Assembly: GCA_018894105.1 (NCBI GenBank)
Contig: CM032126.1
Coordinates: forward strand, 10,257,001 to 10,321,000
Length of the DNA stretch: 64,000 nt
Source of the DNA: Jacaranda mimosifolia
Taxonomy: Eukaryota > Streptophyta > Magnoliopsida > Lamiales > Bignoniaceae
Direction of reading: 5' to 3'
The notes under the pieces are model-generated. The model did no database searches, was not told where the DNA came from, and was given only the letters and a program-made list of their open reading frames with translations. The translations under genes were made by a program, and so were the position numbers. Positions 23,657 to 34,399 of this stretch are shown here, one piece after another. The stretch's first letter is position 1. Each line of letters opens with the position of its first letter.

Positions 23657-26120
23657 TGTAATGCCCTAGAATTTGATAATTACTTTATCCTATGTTTACC
23701 CATAATTTCGTTAAATTTATTTATTATTGTTTTGTCTCTTAGAAGATGGCATATATATATATATATATATATTTGATAAAACAAAAATAAAAATAATAAT
23801 ATTATAATTTTCTTATACTAAAATTATATTGTTACTATGAATTAGTAATTGAGACCTCAGAAATTAAAATAATTGAGACCTCAGGAATCAAATTAATTAT
23901 AGGATTATATATCTTATTCCTAGGAGATTAGTAATTAGAGTTCTAGCTAAAATAAAACACCTCTCCCACATATATAGTCTCAACACTTTAAAAATCTAGC
24001 CACTCAATCAGAATACGAAAAAAAAAAAAGAAAAAAAAAAGAAAAATGGGGGAACGAAAGAACAGAAACCGAGAGAACAAAGAAAGGGAAGCCGGCTAGT
24101 TTTTTTTTTCCCCCTTGTTCCTATATTTTTCATTTCTCTGCTGGGATATTGTGTTAATTCCTTCAATTTCAGCATTCCGACTTAGTTTCTATACTCATAA
24201 AAAAATTTTGTTTCTTTCTCTTTTGTTCCTTTGGACCAAATTTTTTTAGTCCTGAATATATTCCTTGTTCGTAGTTTCGGGAAATCTCAATATATAGTTT
24301 AAAATTTGGATCTTTGCCCTTCAATTAGATAATAGTGATGAGCCGCAAATGTTGATCCTATTAAGACAAGCTTGAAATTTCAACCAACACATTTTCATTT
24401 TTCAGCCGCAATTGTGGACTTTGTTTGTTAGGTGTGTTTGTGTAACGTATATATGTATACAATAAAGGGAGAAGGGAGAAGGGAGAGGAGCCAAAATTGT
24501 TGACTTGATAAAAAAAAAAAGAGATAAAAGAAGGGAAAATAGGGAGAACCGAGAGGGGTGAGCAACTTTTAGGCATGTGAGTTTTTACTTCTGACGGGTT
24601 AAATTAGCGGGTGTATAATTATATATATATATGTGTATATATACATGTGCGAGATATGATATATTAGTAAATCAATTTTGATAAATTGATTGAAGGTTAT
24701 GACTTTTATAAATTTGGAGTTCCTCATGATAAAATTTGACCTGATTGTGGGATATTGGATATATCTATTTGATTGTATTGGGTTGAAATTTTAGAAAGTA
24801 AAATTATCTAGTATCAAATAGGGTTGTTGGGTCTTAAGATACTACAAGGTTATGGTACCCATAAGGCCCATCCTAGTGAGTTTTCTTGTCAATCAGTTAA
24901 ATTGGTGATTGAAGTATTTAACAAATGAATCAGGTGACTCAATTGTTGATTCAATTGATTCCGATATAGGAAATCGACGTCTATGATTGATCTAAAAGAT
25001 GAGTGTCTAAACCTATGTATTATACAATATTATGTTTCAAAACCCAGAAGGATATATACTATTGTACCAATTGCTCGTAATTTTTTTCAAAATACACTGC
25101 ACTCTATATGTATTCCACTGCGCACAAAATGAATTTTTTTTTCTTTTCTTGTTTTATTTCTGGACAAAAGAAGTAATTATCTTGTTTTATTTCTGGATAA
25201 AAGAAATATTTTTTTTCTTGTTGTCTTATTTCTAGATAAATGAAAACCTACATTTTTATGACTTTTCTTATGTTTCTAGACTAGCAATTAAATTCGATGA
25301 TCAACTGACTTTTGTTACTGTTACTATTAGTTAGATCCAACTTGGTCTAGGTGTGCGAGGAACTTCACTGGGCAGCAGCGGGCTAACCGGTTGAATACCA
25401 AGCCCCCATGGCCTAATCCCCCCAGTGCACAACAGAAGCCATTTGTGGCTGAGGTGGGTCGTAGGAATTCCCAGGGACGCTCGGGCACTGTTTTGGTAAG
25501 GTCGCACCTTGCCCTGAGCGATAAGGGATTGTTATGGTGGAAGTCATAAGATTGATTGGCTACAACAAAACTAACTGATCATCACATTAAGTTAATAGTC
25601 TAGGAAATCGTTTAATAAAATTTTGATTGGTTACTGCTTGGTCGTTATAAATTTCTCGACTGTTACTGCTAAATTATTTTATGAATCCCACTTATACTAC
25701 TCGAAAATTCCCACTGTAAAAAAAAAAAATTAATTCAAGAACTCACTTGACACTCACTGTGTCTTTTACTCACACTCTTTTCTTTTCTTTAACTTCCTTC
25801 TGGAAGACATAGATCGTAGTCCTAGTGAGGAGGTGGATCCTGCATATGATGAGAATTAAGGGTGAAGACGTAGTTTTGGATTTTTCAGTAGACTAGTATA
25901 TTTTCTATTAAGTTCATTAATTTTGTTTTATTTGTCATGAATTTTATTGTGTTTAGTTCCGAAAATATTTCGGTACCTTGAGTTTTATGTTGTGAGTTTA
26001 CTAGGAATTGGATGAGTTCTTATTCAACCTTATGATTTTGGATTGTTGATTTCATTTATTTGGGATGAAATTTCATGCTCAATTCTAATATAAATACGAT
26101 TTAATTATGGGGGCGTGACA
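23657..26120 (+). mobile_element. Solo LTR of a second family (S5), antisense to the neighbouring gag
   Basis: Begins TGTAATGCCCTAGAATTTG and ends TATGGGGGCGTGACA, with the same style of ends as family S but different interior. A TATA-like CACATATATAGTCTC near 23969 orients it on the plus strand, while the gag immediately to the left runs minus, so it is not that element's own LTR. The flanks ACTGT and CTAAA do not form a duplication. No PBS follows the right end and no polypurine tract precedes the left end. It contains poly-T, GC-rich (25340-25510) and T-rich blocks, with CACTCACTGTGTCTTTTACT near the 3' end. Solo LTR or recombined LTR remnant, 2,464 bases. Confidence 0.65.
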
Positions 26121-27080
26121 CTAAAAGCTTAGGAAAACCAGGTTGTTGACTTCTATTGGCCTCCACTTTGGTCTTTAGTTGCACTAGTATGCAATTCGTG
26201 GCTAGTTCAGTTTGGTTCATCATTTTGTTTGGAATTTTCATCTACCCTTCAACAATCGAAATCTCAATTTGTTCATTATCATTTTTTTTAATATATTTTA
26301 TGATCAAATTAGTCAAAAAAATCAGTGCTACTATTATAAATTAAACATAGTTACCCATATAGTTTATCTTAACAACAAATCATAGACTTCCAAGAGTTGA
26401 AATTGAAACTCTTCAAACTCCTACAATATTGAAAGCTAACAAGACACAACCTCAATAATCTCAACGAACTTAGTAGATAGCTTATAAATGCTTTTAGATT
26501 CGGGTCTTTTATCCACTATATATATCATGTATGGCACTAAGTGTCTCACGGCAATAATTGTGTCCAGTTTCCATAATAACTCAGTTGAGTTCTTTACAAG
26601 CCACAGACAAAGCTTCCTTAAGTTCTTTACTGTCATGCTCAACTTTTTCTAGTTCTTTTTGTAATGTAGAATTCTCTCCCCATAAATGATTATGGTGATC
26701 AAGTCCTTTCAAATGAAAGACAATTCTGTAAACGGTTATAATCTTCTCATCTAATAATAAAGTGAGTGATCCTCTCCAACTAGATAATTGTTCCTTGGCT
26801 CTTGACTTTGTTAATTCTCCTCCATATTTGGAATGTCAATAAAAGGGTGAACTTGAAAGTCACTAACCATTTTAAATGTGTTTAAGATACAAAATATTTA
26901 ATAATTCAAAATAACATGTAATAACTCATAGCTAAATATTACCATGTGATTATAACCACAAAATTGGTGTGAAGCCCAAAAAATCATCATAATGAAGCTC
27001 ACAAAATTCTTGAAACTACTTTCAAGCCAGTATATAATAAATTTTTTATTTCACATAACAAAATTTGTTATAGTCAACAT
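26121..27080 (-). other. Possible remnant coding region, unidentified
   Basis: Minus-strand frames around 26640-26830 show a Leu/Glu/Lys-rich stretch (LEKVEHDSKELKEAL) that would form a coiled coil, followed by 26436-26642. No known domain could be assigned. It lies upstream of the chromovirus gag in the same direction but is separated by S5; whether it belongs to that element is unclear. The right end is A-rich (poly-A near 27088). Confidence 0.3.
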
Positions 27081-27099
27081 AATTTAAAAAAAAAAAAAA

Positions 27100-27290
27100 A
27101 AAACATATTTACATATACCTAGGATTATACACTTACTAAGTAGTACTACATTGTACATATACTAAGGATATTAGTAGCTACGTATATACTAAAAATTGTA
27201 GAGTGTATACATATTTACAAATAATATTTTACATATACTAAGAGTTGTAAAAGTTGTGCATATACTATAGGTTTAAATACTCATATAGAC
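27100..27290. repeat. Degenerate short repeat of ACATATACTAAG type
   Basis: The phrase ACATATACTAAGG or TATATACTAAAAATTGTA recurs about five times with irregular spacing of 25-50 bases. AT-rich minisatellite-like DNA with no gene. Confidence 0.6.
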
Positions 27291-27554
27291 TTTTACCAAA
27301 TATGACATAATAAAGATTCTTTTTAATCATAAATACAAGCAAAAAATTCACTTTACAATACTCTTATAAAGTTAAATAGAAACAACACTTCAATATTCTT
27401 CTTCTTCTTCTAATACTCTCAACCCTGCTATCTTACACTAAAGCATGTCCGGACACATTTTCCAACATATATAGCCCAATTTTGTGATTCATAATTTAAT
27501 TCCCACTATTACATGATTAAGATATCACTACTCTTCATTCTTAAAAAGAAAAAG

Positions 27555-27805
27555 AACACCTCTATACATTCTTGAATTCAATGTCATGCTCCATATTCTT
27601 AAATTAGAATAGCATTTCTTCATATTCCTGAGTTAATATTAAATTAAAATATCATCCCTCCATATTTTTAAATTCAAATGGTATCTCTTCATATTCTTAA
27701 ATTAAGATGGCAGCACCCTGTACATATTATTGAATTAAAATGCTATGACCCAATATCTTAAATTAAAATGACACCTCTTCATATTTTTGAATAAGACCAT
27801 ACCAC
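27555..27805. repeat. Degenerate ~35-40-bp minisatellite
   Basis: About six or seven copies of a unit like CTTCATATTCTTAAATTA followed by AAATGGCATCTC; wording changes in each copy (TCCATATTTTTAAATTCAAA, TTCATATTCTTAAATTAAGA). No coding potential. Confidence 0.75.
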
Positions 27806-28103
27806 TCTAAATTCTTCTTTGTAACTGACAAATAAATGACCACAACCTCAAGATTAAAAGTCCATTAATTCCTATTTAACACTCTATTGAATTGAATAAA
27901 CCTATTATTAACTGAATCAAAATTAAATAAATACCAAGTATGATTTTAATAGTATAGGAAATATTTATTACATTTAAAATTCACACACAAATTAATTAAT
28001 ATGACCAGCATCCTTTATATGTGTTGATATATTATTTTACAAAGCATCTCATAGAATTTTTATTACTCGAAAATTCTTTATTGCGTTAGCAAATATTAAC
28101 AAA

Positions 28104-28171
28104 TATATAGTTATGCCATGTAGATCTTATTAATTAATATGTATATAGTTATGCCATGTAGATCTTATTTA
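28104..28171. repeat. Two-copy 38-bp tandem duplication
   Basis: TATATAGTTATGCCATGTAG starting at 28104 recurs at 28142 and both run on into ATCTTATT. Simple recent duplication in AT-rich spacer. Confidence 0.85.
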
Positions 28172-31100
28172 CATTTATATCACTTCTAGCTTGATTTTCG
28201 CTAGAGTTTCAAAAGTTGGCTGAGAAACTAAGCGGTACGCCAAAGTGGGTTCAATTTGTTTGGTACTTTTTGCCTTGCTAGTAGGTCAATTTTTGCCTTA
28301 TTGGCATGCATGCCAACTCAATTTTTTAAGTCAAATTTTCCTCTAGTGAAATTTCGACTAAAAAAGATAAAATTTTAATACAAACATGACTAGAATTACT
28401 ATTTTACAAGCCATAGGATGAAATTTTAAAGTGGACAAGACTACAAGATTAAAAGTATAATTTTCCCTTGAATACGTCAGTATTTTGAACTGTTTTGTAA
28501 ACAACAATGAATTAACATGTATATTAAACTTTTATTAATATGTTAATTGTAATTCTAGTTCATCACTATTATATTATCAACACACAAATAATATTGCTAT
28601 TAAGTAGGGCAAAAGTGTGCCCACTCTACCTTCCTTTCTTTATCTTAAACTTTATTTTTCAGCGGAGACCCATGTTTTAGCAACTCTAATAATTGATTTT
28701 TGAAACGTTGTATGATCTATTACAACAAAGTGATAAAGCCATTTATATTATTATTTATAATATAAAAATATACATATTTATGCCTTTTATGATTACATAA
28801 TTTTTTATTATAATGATCTATTACATTTTTTTCATTGGTTTAATGGTATAAATAATATGGTAATGTAAATAAAATGTGCTTGCATAGTTTAATAATGTGT
28901 AGTTATTTGTTTGTAAAAGCGTAACTAATTAAAATTAGAAAAAAATAACAATAAAATTCTTATAATATCTATTAATGCAACTAAGATTTTTAGGTGAAAA
29001 AAAAAAGAAAAGAAATTTCATGAAAGGCTTTCTAGAAATTATAAAGATGGTAATCACTTAAAACTACATGATATCGATGTAATTTTGAGTTTGATGTTTG
29101 TTTTCTCTTTACATTATTTTGATTATTTTCTTTTTACTTTTTATCAAACTAGTAGTCGTAGCATGTAATTTTCGCACACACAAAGATATTTTTTGTATCA
29201 CTCAATATTAATACGTGAAATAACCTAAATTAAGATTAGGTGTTTATTATAATAAAGAAGATAATTAATGGAGGATGGCGCTTTGACAATATGAAGGTGG
29301 ATTTTGTAAAAAGTACAATTGTAACTTTATAGAATCATCATTTATAAAGGATAATTTAGAAGATAAATTTGCAATAATAGTAAAATTGATATCCAAAATA
29401 TTTTTATATATTAAATTATCCATTTTATCCTTCAAACTATATTGTTATTTTAGTTGTTGGAATAATTACATTACAAACTATGTAAAAAATAAAAAAATAC
29501 TTTCATTTTAGATACAAAATAGTCTTTTTTTCCTTTTATAATAGAGTAAATGTAAACTTAATTGAAGGCTATTATATTTAAAAAAATAATATCAAATAAA
29601 ATTTAGGGACAACTTATCGAAATCTTAACTTGTAAAAAAGGCAAAATGCTCTATACATTATTGCGGAGTAAACAAAGTGATTATAGTTTATTTAGTTGGA
29701 GTTATTTTACCATTAATATAAACTTTTAATTCAAAAAGGTTGGTGGTTATTTAGTCCATTGACACAAGTTTTTAAGATTATGAGTTTGAACTTATCGAAT
29801 CCTTGACATGTGTATGTATAAATAAACAAAAACTTTTAAAAGAAAAGATGAAGATATCAATATATAGTAGATGGGGAAATTCATAATATTCATAATACAA
29901 CGAAATAAAATGAATTTAATCATTGTTATAAAGGTTTGATTTTAGTCTTATAGAGATTTCAATATTTGGTGTGCGTATGTAAATGAAAAAAAGAAAAAGA
30001 AAAAAAAAACGATCGAGAAATGTTTAGAATTCCTAGACCAAGTCCAAGAGCCTTTTAATTTTTCATGTTATCTGGAATCCGTATATTAATGGTTGTAATT
30101 TTAGTACGTCTCAAATTCTTAGGCCTCTTTGGGTGGGATTGGAGTTGGGGGGGGGGGGGGGGTGGGAAGAGAAGAAAAACTTGAAGAGGTATCAAATTCT
30201 TAGCTTGTTTGGGGGTGTGGAAGTTGAGTGGATCTCAAATTCTTAGGCGTGACAAATATTACCCGTTTCATCTGTGTATGTAATTGATCAAAATTAGTTC
30301 TGGCATAAAAAAGTTGTATGTCTAATGGTTGATAATTATCTGTAGTATACAATCATTATATATAAAATTGCTTTTATAGGACAATACTAATTAAAGCTTT
30401 TTAGTTTTTCCATCTTTATAAATTAATGTCTTATGCATTTTTTTTTTATGCATCAATGTTTTATACTCCTAACGTAGCATATGTAAAGATAACTTATTTT
30501 GCTTTTCGGATTAATACATATTTATGAGCCACACTCAAGATCAAACACTTTTACACATGCATGTCATTTCAAATTCAATATTAAACGTAATTTCGATTCA
30601 AATGAATTCAAAAATTTTCATTCATTAATTACAATCTTCTATACATCAAATATCTTGACCATTTGCTTATTAACAATTTTAAGATGTGTCACTAACATAA
30701 TATGAGCTTGTTACATATTTAATCTGGTAGATATGTCTTGTAATCACACCCTAAGTCATTTTAATTAATTATATGTCTGCAAAATTAGTTTCTATAATCT
30801 CATTAGACCTCTCAATTTGTACTAGTTTAATTTTTGATCATTTTTTCACATAATTAAAGTCAATATCTATAACGAGATCTTTTATTTTTATTTTTATTTT
30901 AAAAATCCTATTTTTCTTGAAAATTGAGTCCATCAGTGTTAACCCCAACTCCCCATGATCAATTGACCTTTGGCCTAATATGGCATAAGTCTTACACAGA
31001 AAATATAAGGTCAAAATTTCAACCTTAATATGGGCTCTTGATGTGTATGTGTATAAATGAAAAAGAAAAAAAAAAAAACACCCAGCTCCCCATGTTTTGA

Positions 31101-31671
31101 CCGGAAGCATACCCATTCAACTACAATGAGTTGATACTAATTGCAAAACACCATAATTTCTTACCATTGAATTTAAAAGGTATAATATCAATCTACAAAC
31201 ATACAATACCATAGTAGTCTTTGAAACGAACTTTTAAATCATATACATTTTTATCAAAAATTACAAGTAAATTTTTTGAATAGCTATGTGTAATTTATCT
31301 ATTCATTCCATACCATTTATTTGAAGGAGTTGGGTGGTGAAAATCATCGTCACCTTAATCTAATAACCATAAGCAACTCGAGAACAAGCATTATAGAATG
31401 ACTTTGTCAATAAGATTCTTCTATTAGGATTTTAGATTATAGAGATTCTTAGATAAAATATCATTAACTATTGAACTAAATTGATTTTAAGTTTATGGAG
31501 AGTGAGTCATTTTTAATATTCAGAAATTTCTCACCTTGTTTTTAGGAAAGTCAACACTTATGTTGTGAACAGAATTTTAATTTTAATTTAGCGGATGTTT
31601 AATGAAACATTAAATAATATTATTCAATTATCAAGATAACTTCCTTAAAGAATAGTTGTCCAATACCTATA

Positions 31672-31672
<1 letters not shown>
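28172..31672. other. AT-rich spacer with nothing coding
   Basis: Long A/T-rich segment. Short frames (30499-30705 plus, 30838-31116 minus) have compositions expected by chance and no motif. It holds a 16-base G run (30147-30162) in a stretch where CTCAAATTCTTAGGC recurs (30110-30250), and poly-A tracts near 30000 and 31070. This is most likely the DNA flanking the 3' side of Helitron copy A. Confidence 0.5.
30147..30162. repeat. Homopolymer run G16
   Basis: Sixteen consecutive G in an otherwise AT-rich spacer, between two near copies of a GGxTTGTTTGGG/CTTTGGGTGGG phrase (30125 and 30205), resembling the ends of small inverted-repeat elements. Confidence 0.95.

Positions 31673-31705
<33 letters not shown>
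31673..31705. repeat. (AC)n microsatellite
   Basis: About sixteen AC dinucleotides, immediately outside the proposed Helitron 3' terminus. Confidence 0.95.
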
Positions 31706-31707
<2 letters not shown>

Positions 31708-31709
<2 letters not shown>

Positions 31710-31741
31710 AGTGCAGAGTGCACCGTGCAAAGCGCGGTGCC
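31708..31741 (-). other. Candidate Helitron 3' terminus with hairpin
   Basis: A 21-base palindrome (31720-31740) has arms GCACCGTGC and GCGCGGTGC around a 3-base loop. On the minus strand it is followed by about nine bases and CTTG, then T. Plant Helitrons end in a GC-rich hairpin shortly before CTRR and insert before T; CTTG departs from CTRR by one base. Its position, a few hundred bases beyond the last RPA-like exon on the same strand and after an AT-rich run, is where the 3' end of copy A should be. An opposite-strand reading (CTAC on the other side) fits less well. Confidence 0.45.
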
Positions 31742-32269
31742 CTACCCATTAACATAATTAAATATATATACATATATATATATATTTAAGATAAAATTAG
31801 CTTTTCATTTTAAATGCAAAATGATGTAGTGTCATCATAGAGATTGTTTTCGGAGTAAAAAGTTATAATTAGTAGTTAAGAAAAGCCTAAACCGTTTGAA
31901 GATTCAAAATATTGTATAAGAAAAAAAGCATGCCAAAAAATAAAGCTAATTGCATTTCAATAAAAAAGGAAAAATAGTAGAACATGATAGTATCAATACT
32001 CTTATCTATCAAAAGATTCAAACATTCAATTAAGTACTGCTAAAGTAAGTATGATAAACATACAACTTGTTCCATAAAAAGTTAAGCGTATAGATAATAC
32101 ATAAACTTATCAGATCACAAGGTTGAAATCCACAAAAGTTTTGACTTGTCAACTACTTTCATTTACTACTGCTTCTACTCCCATATGCCATTCAATAATA
32201 AGCATTTATAAAAAGATGTAAGCAACATACTAATATACAACTTATAGCATTGTGTATTTCCATCACCAT
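31742..32269 (-). other. 3' tail of the Helitron RPA-like gene and non-coding DNA
   Basis: AT-rich, including a TA-rich run at 31760-31790. The last part of the RPA-like protein probably ends somewhere in 32000-32269, but no frame can be followed with confidence. Confidence 0.4.
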
Positions 32270-33120
32270 CTATGCATTCATATTCATTATCTTGATAGCA
32301 TTGTCACCAAATACAGTTGCCTCCAAAAAATTGGTCTTATCAACAATGTTAGCAATGACTAATTCCCGATGTTAAATAATTTAGTTACATAAATATATTC
32401 AATAACCATATAATTTTAAGGAAAAAATTGTCTTCAGAAAAAGAGTTTTGCACATTATACGCAGGAACACCAAATAGCAAGCATAAATAAGTACTTTATA
32501 TAAACATTATTAAATTGTTGTAATTATGATGTACCTGGGTTTAGCAACAGTTGACTTTTCACACTTATGACAATCAATCGACCAATTATATTGAGTTGCA
32601 TATAAAGTATGGCAATTTTCACATGCTATGTAGAAAAACTTTTGGTCTGCATTACTAACTTCTATCTTGTCTTTCAACATAAACTTTTCAACCTGTAGAA
32701 ATTTTAATTTAACATTTTCTAAATAGTAAAAAAAGATAGCCAGAGGAGGGAAAACTGAAGCTGATTGCTGAGATAACGTATGGAAAGTAAATTTTATAAA
32801 CTATTACTTTTTATATTGCATAGAAACCAACATAAGTTTTCACATCTAATCACATAAGAAACAATGTAGAATTTTGTTGCAACTGTAATGATACGTTGCT
32901 GCGCTTTCATCATATCATCAACCTATAGTAAAGTTTCAGCTATTGCACGTTGACTATTTACCCGCTTGTGTCATAAGAGACAAATTTTAAGGAAAAAAAT
33001 AACCAAGCAACTGTATATGTTGTAAAAAGATTGTATAAGACAAACCAAGTTCTCAATCGGTGTGCATCTGGAATTGTTGAGTCAATTGTATTTATAGTCA
33101 ATGGAGTTGATCCAAGTGAA
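32270..33120 (-). pseudogene. RPA-like (RPA70 homologue) gene of Helitron A, 3' exons
   Basis: Three minus-strand exon-like pieces: GISLGSTPLTINTIDSTIPD with AHRLRTWF (33040-33130) just after a TTTTTAG acceptor; FFYIACENC...YNWSIDCHKCEK (32545-32645), a four-Cys zinc ribbon with spacing C-x2-C-x13-C-x2-C typical of the RPA70 C-terminal DNA-binding domain; and FLEATVFGDNAIKIM (~32290-32345), the OB-fold strand that follows. The proteins bind single-stranded DNA and are thought to help Helitron replication. The 5' part lies at 43697-45079 beyond the Tat element. A stop follows NMNA, so the copy is probably dead. Confidence 0.75.
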
Positions 33121-33254
33121 ATTCCTAAAAACCAAAATTTTCTTACAATAAGTATTACTAATAAATTAATAAATTATATTATATAAAAACTAATTTATTT
33201 ATGAATATCAATAATTGTAAGAATGTATTAGAAATATGAAATTTGGAATATTAA

Positions 33255-33999
33255 TGTTGATGGTTAAATTGACACATTATTATTCGACATGGGAGATGGC
33301 GACGAATTTGGTATTTGGGGCTTTTCGACCTAAGAGTGGTAGGGGTTGGAACCTGCAACCAAATAGCAAACATCAGGCTAGTCGAGAGGGCCCTCGGCTA
33401 AGACCCTTCGATGGTTAAGTCAGTTTGGGATTGAGCTAAGAGGAGAAATGAACAAAGTAACGACTTAATTATCAATAAAATCCTACCTTTAGGTTGAAAG
33501 AAGAGGGTATTTATAGTGTATGCTCATATGTGAAAATATGGGAATCGCCTTAACAAGCTCCTATTGGAAATCCCACTGGTAGGGGCAGCCATGGTCATTT
33601 CGACCAGAGCCCATGCTCTGCCACTATTTACTGTTCCGCTCCTTAAGCTTCATGGAGAGGGAGGCCGTGCTGCCATTAAATGCGAATGCGACATCATTAA
33701 TGGCGGATGTGACACGCTGTCACAGCATTAAATGCGGATGGACGGGTGGCTGAAGCACATTTAATGCGGCGGATGGGATGGTGTAGACGGCGTCATTAGT
33801 TACTAAACACCTGAATCTGCCAATTAGGTTGGAATTCTCGACCTTGATGGTTTAACAACAATCCGAACCTCTTCGGTTGAATTCGGGCCTGACGGAGAGG
33901 CCCATTGGTATCGAAACATCCAGGCCTCCAGGTCGAAAATAAACTGGGCCTAATGAGTTTATTGGGCTTTTAAGGCCTAATTGGGCTAATCCCATATCA
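33255..33999 (-). repeat. 3' LTR of the Tat element
   Basis: Minus-strand sequence starts TGATATGGGATTAGCCC and ends ACCATCAACA. The minus-strand TATA box CTATAAATACCC lies near 33508. Aligns end to end with 42951-43696. Confidence 0.95.
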
Positions 34000-34234
34000 T
34001 GAGTACCCCATACTCCGAAGTCCGACCTAAAAGGGAATTGGGGTTCGGAGTAGGTTTGCAAAAATCTCGATGAGGAATGTACTGGCAGGAGAAAAAATTT
34101 TAAATCTCAACTAGAAAGGTATTGGTGGAAGTCGTTATTCGGCGGTTAAACGAAGATCAATGCGGGGGAAACCGACAGTTACGCGTTTATTAGCCGGTTG
34201 CCGATCAGTTTAGCCGGTTAACATTCTCACCCGT

Positions 34235-34245
34235 CTATAAATAGG
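34235..34245 (+). promoter_or_regulatory. TATA box for the antisense ORF
   Basis: CTATAAATAGG on the plus strand, 236 bases inside the 3' LTR edge and ~165 bases before the first ATG (34400) of the antisense ORF. The same CTATAAATAGG stands upstream of the homologous ORF in the other element (minus strand, 47958-47969). A GTAAGTATC (34350) and CTCTTAG (34369) between TATA and ATG could delimit a leader intron. Confidence 0.65.
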
Positions 34246-34399
34246 AGGTTTTAACAATTTATTTTTACTTTTACTGTAATGCATTTGAGGCGAGCAGAAG
34301 GATTTTCGGTCAAGCTGTTGACAATTACTCCTCCTTACCAGTACAATTTTCGTAAGTATCTCTTCTGCTCTTAGCTTTATAAATCATTGGTCTTTGTTA

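Noticed and set aside
23657..26120. S5 as the own LTR of the gag at 22806-23640
   Set aside because: Its TATA orientation is opposite to gag and there is no primer-binding site between them.
30838..31116. 92-codon minus-strand frame
   Set aside because: Begins in poly-A/T sequence and has no motif or codon pattern; chance frame in AT-rich spacer.
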